Below, piece after piece: positions 1-5,792 of a DNA stretch of 9,776 bases. The notes beneath the pieces were generated by a model. That model was not told the origin of the DNA. It searched no databases and worked only from the letters and a program-made list of their open reading frames with translations. Numbering within the stretch: the stretch's first letter is position 1; the number at the start of each line of letters is the position of its first letter. The position numbers were made by a program, and so were the translations under genes. Origin of the DNA: Bacillota bacterium. GTDB lineage: Bacteria; Bacillota; Bacilli; Alicyclobacillales; SLC66. The stretch covers positions 1 to 9,776 of the forward strand of contig JAJZZT010000021.1 of NCBI GenBank assembly GCA_021797415.1. Direction: 5' to 3'.

Positions 1-2
1 TC

Positions 3-821
3 TCCGCCGCGATCCTGCGCATCCTGGATGTGATGGAGACGGAACAGGAGCACGAACAGCGATCCCCCTATTCCTTTCGCCGGTTGCGGGCGCCCAAATC
101 CGACACGCTGCCGCGCGCGGGCCGGGGATCGCCGGCGGCGGAGAACACGGGCATGGTGTGGTCGGGGTTTCGCCCGAGCGACGACGCCTGTCGCTACCAT
201 TACCTGATCCCGGCGCAGATGTTTGCATCCGTCGCGCTGGACATGCTGGCGGAACTGCTGGATGAGGGCTTTGCCGGCCACGCGCAGGAGGCGCGCATCG
301 CGCGCCTGAAACAGTCCGTCGCGCGCGGCGTCGCCGCGCACGCGACGGTGGCGCATCCCGTGTACGGAGAGATCTGGGCGTATGAAACGGACGGGCTGGG
401 CCATCACCTGCTGATGGACGACGCCAATGTGCCCAGTCTGCTGGCGCTTCCGTATCTCGGGTATTGTCCGAAGGACGATCCGCAGTACCTGCGGACGCGC
501 CGCTTTATCCTGAGCGAAGCGAATCCCTTTTTCTATGCCGGGAAAGCCGGGGCGGGCGTCGGCAGCCCGCACACGCCGGAGCGGCGGTTCTGGCCGATCG
601 CCGTGGCCATCCAGGGACTGACGAGCACCTCGGAAGCGGAGATGCGCTCGTGCATCGACCTGCTCGTGCGCACGGACGGCGGTACGGGGGTGATGCACGA
701 GAGCGTCGACGTGGATGATCCGGCGAAGTTTACCCGCCCGTGGTTCGCCTGGGCCAACTCGCTGTTTGCCGAGCTGGTGCTGCGTTCCCTGGGAGTCCCG
801 CCGGTCGGGGAGACCCCCTGA
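3..821 (+). CDS. GH125 exo-alpha-1,6-mannosidase (5' part outside window)
   Basis: Glycoside hydrolase family 125 enzymes remove terminal mannose from alpha-1,6-linked manno-oligosaccharides by an inverting mechanism. The reading frame is open to the left edge of the window, so only the last ~272 residues are seen; family members are usually somewhat over 400 residues. Family hallmarks visible in order are GMVWSGFRPSDDA (150-188), a YETDGLG segment followed by LMDDANVPSLLALPYLG (about 381-464), GSPHTPERRFWPIA (about 555-600) and MHES (693-704) followed by FTRPWFAWANSLFAEL. From family knowledge, the Asp-rich FRPSDDA segment and the Glu of MHES (codon 699-701) are the likely catalytic acid and base; this residue mapping is from memory. 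The C-terminal end looks complete. A GH76 gene follows 71 bp downstream on the same strand, fitting a shared alpha-mannan pathway. The GTG at 30 is only an internal codon. Whether the protein has a signal peptide cannot be seen. Confidence 0.9.
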   Translation, partial: SAAILRILDVMETEQEHEQRSPYSFRRLRAPKSDTLPRAGRGSPAAENTGMVWSGFRPSDDACRYHYLIPAQMFASVALDMLAELLDEGFAGHAQEARIARLKQSVARGVAAHATVAHPVYGEIWAYETDGLGHHLLMDDANVPSLLALPYLGYCPKDDPQYLRTRRFILSEANPFFYAGKAGAGVGSPHTPERRFWPIAVAIQGLTSTSEAEMRSCIDLLVRTDGGTGVMHESVDVDDPAKFTRPWFAWANSLFAELVLRSLGVPPVGETP

Positions 822-833
822 AATGCAGGCCCT

Positions 834-864
834 TTGACATGAAGACTCCCCGACATGACATATT
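834..864 (+). promoter_or_regulatory. Weak candidate sigma-A promoter before the GH76 gene
   Basis: A perfect TTGACA (834-839) lies in the 71-bp gap after the GH125 stop. The only -10-like hexamer near the right distance is CATATT (859-864), 19 bp away and 4/6 to consensus. The GH76 gene could equally be read only from an upstream promoter together with the GH125 gene. This is pattern matching by eye. Confidence 0.25.
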
Positions 865-877
865 GAACGACAAAGTG

Positions 878-884
878 AGAGGAG
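878..884 (+). promoter_or_regulatory. Ribosome binding site that fixes the GH76 start at GTG 893
   Basis: AGAGGAG at 878-884 sits 8 nt before GTG 893, which is ideal spacing. An in-frame ATG at 839 and the far-upstream start at 740 have no comparable site; the latter would also overlap the GH125 gene by about 80 bp. The GTG start removes 51 residues from the longest possible reading. Confidence 0.75.
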
Positions 885-892
885 TAAAACAG

Positions 893-2101
893 GTGGAATC
901 TTTTATAAAAGACAGGCTGGTCAGCGCATTCTCGGTGTTGTTTGAATCCTTCTATATAAAAGAGCACGGACTGTTTCGCGAGGCGATCGGCAATCCCAAA
1001 CCGGGCGACCCCCCATTCGCGTACAACTGGTCGTTCGGCGCCCTGCTGACAGCTTTTGCGGCGCTGCTGGAAAGCGGGGCCGTCACCGATCACCCCATGC
1101 GAGAGTCCTGGGAGAACACGCTCGCCTCCGCCAATGACCGCTACCTCACCTTGACAAGAGGATTGTTCGGTTACGATTCATACATCGACCAGAAAAACCC
1201 GGTCCGTTACTACGACGACAACGCGTGGATCGGGCTGGCTTCCCTGCGGCTGTTTGAACAGACAGGCCGGGCAGCCTGGATCCAGCGCGCCGTCATCGCA
1301 TACCAGTTTGTCCGCGACGGGTGGGACCACGCATCGGACGGAGTCTTCTGGCGCGAATCTCCCCGGCGTTCGCTCCACGTCTGCTCGGCCGGGCCCGGCG
1401 CTCTGTTGGCGGGTCAATTGTACAGCCACACCCGCGAGGAAGAACAGTTGGATTGCGCCCGCCGCTGGTTTGCCTGGACGCTCAAACTGCGCAACGCGGA
1501 CGGCGTGTTTCAGGACAATCTCAATCCGGAAACGGGTGTCATCGAACCGAAAACATTCACCTACAACCAGGGTACGCCCCTGCACGCAGCGCTGGTCCTG
1601 CACGAACAGACAGGCGACGCCGCCTACCGGGTTGAAGCGGAACGTATTTTGCGGGCGGCCAACCACTTCCTTCAACCGGAAGACCGGTCAGAGGATGCGG
1701 AGGGTCGGTCAAACGATGCGGAAGACCGGTCAGAGGATGCGGAGGACCGGTCAAATGATGCGGAAGACCGGTCAGAGGATGCGGAGGACCGGTCAGAAGA
1801 TGGCGGGCGCACCGTCGACGGCGTGCGGGGCGAAACGCCGCGCCTGCCGCGGACGATCTGGTTCAACGCGGTGCTCCTGAGGGCCGTGGCGGCCGCGGCG
1901 CGCAGAGGGTTGTCGGCGGACGGCCTGATCGCGGCGTACGACCGCGAACTGGCCGCCGCCTGGGATGCATACTCGGGCGTCCGGCCGCTGGTCGGCGCGA
2001 TGGCGCTCGACAGTCCGCCCGGACGCCTGCCCCTGCTGGATGCGGCGGGAACGATGGAGATGGCCGCCACGCGCGCGGAAGCGGCCACCTCCACTCCGTA
2101 G
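893..2101 (+). CDS. GH76 endo-alpha-1,6-mannanase-like, with heptapeptide repeat insert
   Basis: Glycoside hydrolase family 76, an (alpha/alpha)6-barrel family of endo-acting alpha-1,6-mannanases, 402 residues from GTG 893. The diagnostic segment YYDDNAWIGLA contains the paired aspartates D108 and D109, which are the catalytic nucleophile and acid/base in characterised GH76 enzymes. Repeated helical hairpin motifs follow, with FTYNQGTPLHAALVLHEQTGD typical of the family's TYNQG helix-loop. Residues 264-305 are a run of six acidic 7-residue repeats between the AANHFL helix and the LPRTIWFNAVLLRA helix, a place where relatives have only a loop. There is no signal peptide (the protein begins MESFIKDRLVSAF), so it probably acts in the cytoplasm on imported oligosaccharides, which is unusual compared with secreted GH76 mannanases. 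It lies 71 bp behind the GH125 gene and is probably part of the same unit. An inverting/retaining choice or exact linkage cannot be read from sequence; a related activity such as mannosyl transfer is possible. Confidence 0.85.
   Translation: MESFIKDRLVSAFSVLFESFYIKEHGLFREAIGNPKPGDPPFAYNWSFGALLTAFAALLESGAVTDHPMRESWENTLASANDRYLTLTRGLFGYDSYIDQKNPVRYYDDNAWIGLASLRLFEQTGRAAWIQRAVIAYQFVRDGWDHASDGVFWRESPRRSLHVCSAGPGALLAGQLYSHTREEEQLDCARRWFAWTLKLRNADGVFQDNLNPETGVIEPKTFTYNQGTPLHAALVLHEQTGDAAYRVEAERILRAANHFLQPEDRSEDAEGRSNDAEDRSEDAEDRSNDAEDRSEDAEDRSEDGGRTVDGVRGETPRLPRTIWFNAVLLRAVAAAARRGLSADGLIAAYDRELAAAWDAYSGVRPLVGAMALDSPPGRLPLLDAAGTMEMAATRAEAATSTP
1682..1807 (+). repeat. In-frame 21-bp tandem repeat, six units, inside the GH76 gene
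   Basis: Six consecutive 21-bp units encode DRSEDAE, GRSNDAE, DRSEDAE, DRSNDAE, DRSEDAE and DRSEDGG (units start at 1682, 1703, 1724, 1745, 1766, 1787). Alternation of SED and SND, with matching GAG/GAA codon endings, gives a 42-bp higher-order period. Units 1, 3 and 5 are identical at the nucleotide level, which indicates recent expansion by slippage or unequal crossover. The length is a multiple of three, so the frame survives. The insert is highly acidic and likely disordered, lying in a surface loop. Confidence 0.95.
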
Positions 2102-2134
2102 GAAAGCAGTGCCAAACGGATACCATGGATAATG

Positions 2135-2225
2135 GCGACTCTGGATGATGCGAATCTGGATGATGCGACTCGTCTGAAACGCCGGCACCGCATGAAGGCG
2201 ACTCGCCTGAAACGGCGGCGAATCA
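2135..2225. repeat. Degenerate short repeat cluster in the convergent gap
   Basis: The gap between the GH76 stop (2101) and the stop of the convergent gene (2223) is largely repeats. Two 15-bp units, GCGACTCTGGATGAT (2135-2149) and GCGAATCTGGATGAT (2150-2164), are followed by two longer related units beginning GCGACTCGTCTGAAAC (2165) and GCGACTCGCCTGAAAC (2198), and a fifth partial GCGAATCAC (2218) that runs into the stop codon of the minus-strand gene. I see no convincing GC hairpin plus T-run terminator for either gene here; GGCGACTCGCC (2197-2207) is a short palindrome without a T-run. Confidence 0.8.
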
Positions 2226-4256
2226 CTGCGGCGTGTACGTCGGCGGGGCCATCGTCGCCGCCAGCTCGGCGGCGCCCCAACCGGGCGCGTACAGCGCGTA
2301 GCGACCACTGTACGTATGGATCACGACCAGCGACGGACTGTCCGAGCCATAGCCGAACACTCCCGTACCCCCGCTGGGGAATGTCTTGCCGACCAGCGAT
2401 GACGCGATGCGGCGCGCGTCGGCCACTGGATTCACGTTCCAGGACGTGGGCGCCATACTCCATTTGATCCCGTCCTGTTGCCAAATGAGAGCCTGTTCAC
2501 GGATCCCGTTCACACGGCCTGTCTGATACGCGCCCACGATGCCGTGGCCGAGCGCGACACGGCTGACCCTGGCCCCCGGGATCGGCTGGACACTCCAGCG
2601 CAGCGCGGCCGGCAGCGGCTGATCCGCCGGCACGCCCGCCGCAGAAAACAAGGTGGTGGCACTGCCGCTTTCGATGCTGGGGGAATTCGCCGGCAGCCGG
2701 CCCCCCACCGAAACCGTGAACAGGTAGCCGTCAGGCGCCGCACCGCCGGCAACCTGGTACTGGATATCGAGCCATTTTCCTTTCGGCGGATTCAAGGAGG
2801 AGGACGGCGCGGGCAAAAAGGCGCCAATCGGCGACCGTTGCGCGACGATCTGCCCCGCCGTTGCGAGCGCGGTCTGATAGGATGCGAAGCTTCCGGGCAA
2901 TGGCGGCGCTCCCCGGTTCAGGACACTGGGGTTCTGCGGCAGATAGACGCCGCCCTGGATTTTATACCCGGGCAGTTGCAGCGGCGGCTTGTCGCCCAGC
3001 AGCTTGCGCGCCTGCTCGATGGACAAAATGGCGGGGGACCATGCCGCGCCGTTCAGGCGGCTCGTCAGCAGTTGCATGATCGTCTGCACCAGTGCGGCGC
3101 GCGTCCTGGCCGCGGCGCTGCCGGCCGGCAACGGGAATTCCATGCCCCAGATCATATCCGTCGGCAGTAAACCGTGGTTGAAGATCACGGGGTCTTCGTT
3201 CCAGGAAGCCCAGTGCTCGCCATACGTTACGCCGGGCTTGCGCCGCCCCGCGATGCTGTTCCAGTAGACAGCCAGGCTGTTGACCTCCTGCCACATGCGT
3301 TGCCGCAGGTCCGCCAATGCTGCGTTCGCCCGCCTGTCAACCGTCGCCCGCGGCGGAGGGGTGAGCACGGAAACGCGCGCCACAGAGGATGGATTCGCCG
3401 GAAAGACGCCGATCCAGGAGCCCACGCTGACATAGACTGTGTGATTCCCCGCCGCAAATCCGGGCCCGCTCAGATTGTGCTCGCTCTCATACAGCGAGGT
3501 CGTGCGCGGGATCGGGTAGACCCGGTATTTCCCCGTCGCGATGTTCACCGCCGCCAGTCGATCCCAGTAGCGAAAGTAGGACAGGTAAGGAATCTGACGG
3601 GGATAATCGGGCGGGAATTGCGGACCTTTGAGCGCGACCCACAGCCAGTCGCCGGTCTGGCCCAGAATCTGATTGTCAAGACTGCCCGGCGCCGCACTCT
3701 GCGGCGTGGACATCGATCCGTACAGCGGGACTGCCTGCGGCCAGCGGGCGATCTCCTTGCTTCCGCGCATGATTTTGACAGTCTGCACGGTATAGTGCCG
3801 CGGCAAAGCGGACGGCCAGACAAATCGCACCGGCCCGGCGTATCCCTTCGGCGCGCCGCTTGCCTTGGCGATGCCGAAGGCCTTGGCGACGCCGGACAGG
3901 ACGTCCCGCCCCCGACTCCAGACCGCCGTGTGGTATGACGTCGAAAATGTGGCTTGATTGGCCCGCACCCAATCATGGCGAACGGTGATCTGCAGTTGGT
4001 CGCGGTTGACGGCAAGTCCGGCGATGGCGACGTCCCGTCCAAAGACGGGGGTCAAACTGACGTAACGCCATCCGTACGCATTTGTCCGTTGGGAACCTGT
4101 ATGCGCGGCGGCGTGCGCCTGCGACGAACCGCCGCGCGAGGGCGAGGTGCCTGCATTCCCTACGATCACGGCATTCCCGGCGATCACGGCTCCCGCAAAC
4201 GCCGCGCAACACAGTGCGGCGGTGATACCGATCCACGCGCGGCGCGCCTTCCTCAT
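2223..4256 (-). CDS. Secreted protein of unknown function, 677 residues
   Basis: I do not recognise this protein. The start chosen is ATG at 4256, preceded by GAGGGGGG (4271-4264) with a 7-nt spacer; a longer reading to 4337 lacks such a site. It begins MRKARRAW and then a hydrophobic run (about residues 8-30), a typical Sec signal peptide. The two cysteines in this run (LCC) are not in a lipobox, so it is probably released or wall-associated rather than lipid-anchored. After a Ser/Gly/Ala-rich linker, residues about 50-190 look beta-rich (VSLTPVFGRDVAIAGLAV and onward), about 210-300 resemble beta-propeller-like strands (AAVNIATGKYRVYPI, HTVYVSVGSWIGVF), about 310-450 are more helical and Trp-rich, and 500-677 are beta-rich again. 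The segment around 587-627 (ALIWQQDGIKW through ARRIASSL) weakly recalls DUF4367-type surface domains, which is only an impression. It converges with the GH76 gene and sits 17 nt downstream of a broken dehydrogenase on the same strand. Confidence 0.8.
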   Translation of the reverse strand: MRKARRAWIGITAALCCAAFAGAVIAGNAVIVGNAGTSPSRGGSSQAHAAAHTGSQRTNAYGWRYVSLTPVFGRDVAIAGLAVNRDQLQITVRHDWVRANQATFSTSYHTAVWSRGRDVLSGVAKAFGIAKASGAPKGYAGPVRFVWPSALPRHYTVQTVKIMRGSKEIARWPQAVPLYGSMSTPQSAAPGSLDNQILGQTGDWLWVALKGPQFPPDYPRQIPYLSYFRYWDRLAAVNIATGKYRVYPIPRTTSLYESEHNLSGPGFAAGNHTVYVSVGSWIGVFPANPSSVARVSVLTPPPRATVDRRANAALADLRQRMWQEVNSLAVYWNSIAGRRKPGVTYGEHWASWNEDPVIFNHGLLPTDMIWGMEFPLPAGSAAARTRAALVQTIMQLLTSRLNGAAWSPAILSIEQARKLLGDKPPLQLPGYKIQGGVYLPQNPSVLNRGAPPLPGSFASYQTALATAGQIVAQRSPIGAFLPAPSSSLNPPKGKWLDIQYQVAGGAAPDGYLFTVSVGGRLPANSPSIESGSATTLFSAAGVPADQPLPAALRWSVQPIPGARVSRVALGHGIVGAYQTGRVNGIREQALIWQQDGIKWSMAPTSWNVNPVADARRIASSLVGKTFPSGGTGVFGYGSDSPSLVVIHTYSGRYALYAPGWGAAELAATMAPPTYTPQ
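4153..4188 (-). repeat. 18-bp tandem duplication in the signal-peptide region
   Basis: GCATTCCCTACGATCACG (4153-4170) is followed directly by GCATTCCCGGCGATCACG (4171-4188), identical at 16 of 18 positions. On the minus strand this encodes two related hexapeptides, VIAGNA and VIVGNA, at the end of the signal peptide or beginning of the mature part of the 677-residue protein. Confidence 0.85.
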
Positions 4257-4273
4257 GGGCGATCCCCCCTCGC

Positions 4274-5117
4274 TCAAATTGTCTGCAGGATGTCCATATA
4301 GACGATCCCGTTCGGAAAAGGTAACGCCTTTGCGCAAAAAAATACCCGCCTGACTACTGCACTTCCTGCGGACGATGGGCGCGCGCGGTTTGGCGCCAGT
4401 TTTTCCAGCATGTCCCCCGTCATGCGTTCAAGGTCATAGGCGGCGGAAAAGCCCCACTCCCTTGCGGCGCACGTCGCGTCAATGGTATCCGGCCAATTTT
4501 CCGCGATCGCCTGTCGCGCCGGATCCACGCGATAGTCGATCGCAAAATCCGACCGGTGACGGCGGATCGCCGCCGCGATGTCCTCAGGGTCTACGCTCAC
4601 GGCCGTGATGTTGAACGCATTTCTTTGTTTCAGCCTTGCCGGGTCGGCCTCCATCAACCGGATGACCGCCTCGACAGCGTCCGGCGTATACATCATGTCC
4701 AGGTGTCCCTTTTGCAATATACGAGGTGTAACGCCCTAACGCGACCGCCCCTTCGTAGATCTCCACCGCATAATCGGTCGTCCCGCCGCCCGGAGGGGCC
4801 ATATGGGATATCAGTCCCGGAAACCGGACGCCGCGCGCGTCCACTTCGTACTTGTGATGGCAGTAGTTGCACAGCAGTTCGCCCGACACCTTGCTCACAC
4901 CGTAGATGGTGATCGGCCGCTGGACGGTGTCCTGCGGTGTCCGCACCCGCGGGGTCCCCGGCCCGAACGAACCGATGGAACTTGGGACGAAACCCTGGCA
5001 CTCCAGTTCCCGCGCAATCTCCAGGACATTCATGAGTCCGCCCACGTTCAGATTCCAGGCGAGCATAGGGTTGGCCTCGGCCGTCGCGGACAGCAGGGCC
5101 GCCAGGTGAATGACCGC
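4274..5117 (-). pseudogene. tdh: L-threonine 3-dehydrogenase (epimerase type), N-terminus missing and frameshifted
   Basis: Remnant of an NAD-dependent epimerase-fold (extended SDR) L-threonine 3-dehydrogenase, which oxidises threonine to 2-amino-3-oxobutyrate. The upper part (5117-4704) carries [28 protein letters not shown], the catalytic YGVSK (Tyr and Lys of YxxxK), GVRFPGLIS and [13 protein letters not shown], all hallmarks of this family. After AKGT at 4704 the frame breaks; it resumes in another frame at 4702 with LDMMYTPDA, then [16 protein letters not shown], then DMLEKL ending near 4397. Relatives have one more codon between GT and LDMM, so loss of 2 nt near 4703 explains the shift. 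The first ~70 residues, including the NAD-binding glycine-rich loop, are absent: a TAA (5120-5118) directly precedes the homology. Downstream of 4397 the frame runs without family similarity to a stop at 4274. It cannot encode an active enzyme. It abuts a truncated regulator at 5118-5121. Confidence 0.85.
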
Positions 5118-5120
5118 TTA

Positions 5121-5405
5121 GGCGCGATGGTCGCGCACCATCCAGAACAGGCCCTGCGCACCACGCCCCTGCTGAATCTCATTTCCCGAGAGTGTGACCT
5201 GATCCTGAAAAAAGCGATCGAATCCTATGAACCAGTTCAACTGACGGACGACCAGGCGAAATTGCTCCATGTCAACCCCGGTGAACTGGCGATTCTGGAC
5301 CAGGCGATCACGTATGACGTATCCAACATTCCCATCTTTCTCTCCAAGGCCTTGATCCGTCGCGATCGGGCGCGCATCATGACGGAGGTCACCTTCCGGA
5401 TATAG
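5121..5405 (+). pseudogene. GntR/HutC-family regulator remnant (C-terminal UTRA half only)
   Basis: About 94 codons ending at TAG 5403-5405 match the C-terminal half of a UTRA domain, the effector-binding module of HutC-subfamily GntR repressors. Visible landmarks are LLNLISRECDLILKKAIESY, then EPVQLTDDQAKLLHVNPGEL, AILDQAITYD, and the closing IRRDRARIMTEVTFR, with the usual pattern of conserved Leu/Gly, a hydrophobic strand and a final Arg-Asp-Arg strand. The winged-helix DNA-binding domain (about 70 residues) and the first half of UTRA are missing. An ATG at 5127 is in frame, but I see no good ribosome binding site before it and the fragment would have no DNA-binding part. Upstream of 5121 this frame is only the antisense of the threonine dehydrogenase remnant. 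The surviving part shows no internal stop or frameshift, so the truncation may be fairly recent. Confidence 0.75.
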
Positions 5406-5578
5406 AATAAAGCGGGATGTCTGTCCGCGAAATGAGTACAGATGTCACCGCACAAACCGGGCGCACACATTTTGCTCCGCGGCAACTTCTTCGCGACGAG
5501 ATCGAAGTATCCCATTGCCTGTCGGATCTTCCGTACCCATCCCATCATTCACACAAGACTCCGTTCGACAGATTCATA

Positions 5579-5606
5579 TTGACGGACTGTCCCTCTCCGG
5601 TATACA
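5579..5606 (+). promoter_or_regulatory. Candidate sigma-A promoter of the ABC importer operon
   Basis: TTGACG (5579-5584, 5/6 to the -35 consensus), a 16-bp spacer, then TATACA (5601-5606, 4/6). TACACT at 5603-5608 with an 18-bp spacer is an alternative -10. Transcription would begin near 5613, leaving a leader of about 180 nt before the ATG at 5793. Identified by eye only. Confidence 0.4.
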
Positions 5607-5741
5607 CTTTTTTCGTTCCCTCGCAATCGGCAATGCAAGCCACGGTGAGCCTTGAAGGGGGTGGCCATTTGTCGTTGAACGGCTGACATCGCTTACAGGC
5701 ATTTCTCTGTTCTAGACAATCGGACGTCCATCTCGCATCGA

Positions 5742-5755
5742 CGGAAACGCTTTCA
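5742..5755 (+). promoter_or_regulatory. cre-like / LacI-type operator before the importer operon
   Basis: CGGAAACGCTTTCA matches the Bacillota catabolite-response element consensus TGWNANCGNTNWCA at 12 of 14 positions, mismatching only at the first T and at the W. It is a near-palindrome centred on CG, as in LacI/CcpA-family operators. It lies between the candidate promoter and the ribosome binding site, where bound CcpA could block elongation. Glucose repression would suit a sugar importer; binding by a local LacI-family regulator is the alternative. Confidence 0.4.
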
Positions 5756-5792
5756 AAAAAGTATTCAGAGTATAAAAAAGGGGGCGACAATT

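Larger units (their letters stand above)
5406..5792. other. Intergenic region upstream of the ABC importer operon
   Basis: About 390 bp with no credible gene. Open frames on either strand here (5417-5686 plus, 5237-5548 minus) lack ribosome binding sites and recognisable protein sequence. The region holds a candidate promoter near 5579-5606, a roughly 180-nt leader, an operator-like palindrome at 5742-5755 and the ribosome binding site AAGGGGG (5778-5784) of the binding-protein gene. I do not recognise a riboswitch. GCCAC (5639-5643) and GTGGC (5661-5665) could close a modest hairpin in the leader. Confidence 0.6.

Noticed and set aside
740..892. Upstream extension of the GH76 gene
   Set aside because: It overlaps the conserved C-terminus of GH125 and lacks a ribosome binding site, whereas GTG 893 has an ideally spaced one.
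1682..1807. Possible CRISPR or satellite-like array
   Set aside because: Units are contiguous 21-mers without spacers, keep the GH76 frame, and encode a regular peptide; this is an in-gene tandem repeat.
1672..2484. Long minus-strand frame with Ser/Arg-rich repeats
   Set aside because: It is the antisense of the GH76 repeats and overlaps two well-supported genes. The repeat simply contains no stop in this frame, and no ribosome binding site or protein family is visible.
2223..4337. Longer start of the secreted protein at 4337
   Set aside because: The extra 27 residues are charged and would bury the signal peptide; ATG 4256 has a strong, well-spaced ribosome binding site.
4803..5120. Plus-strand frame continuous with the GntR remnant
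   Set aside because: Only the part after 5121 resembles a regulator; the earlier part is the reverse strand of the threonine dehydrogenase remnant, so it is an accidental fusion frame created at the deletion joint.
5237..5548. Minus-strand 103-codon frame
   Set aside because: About half is antisense to the UTRA remnant, there is no ribosome binding site, and the sequence shows no recognisable motif.
5417..5686. Plus-strand 89-codon frame in the leader region
   Set aside because: No ribosome binding site, low-quality composition, and it runs across the candidate promoter; probably not translated.
5766..5780. TATAAA at 5771 as a -10 element
   Set aside because: Transcription would start at or within the ribosome binding site of the binding-protein gene, leaving no usable leader.
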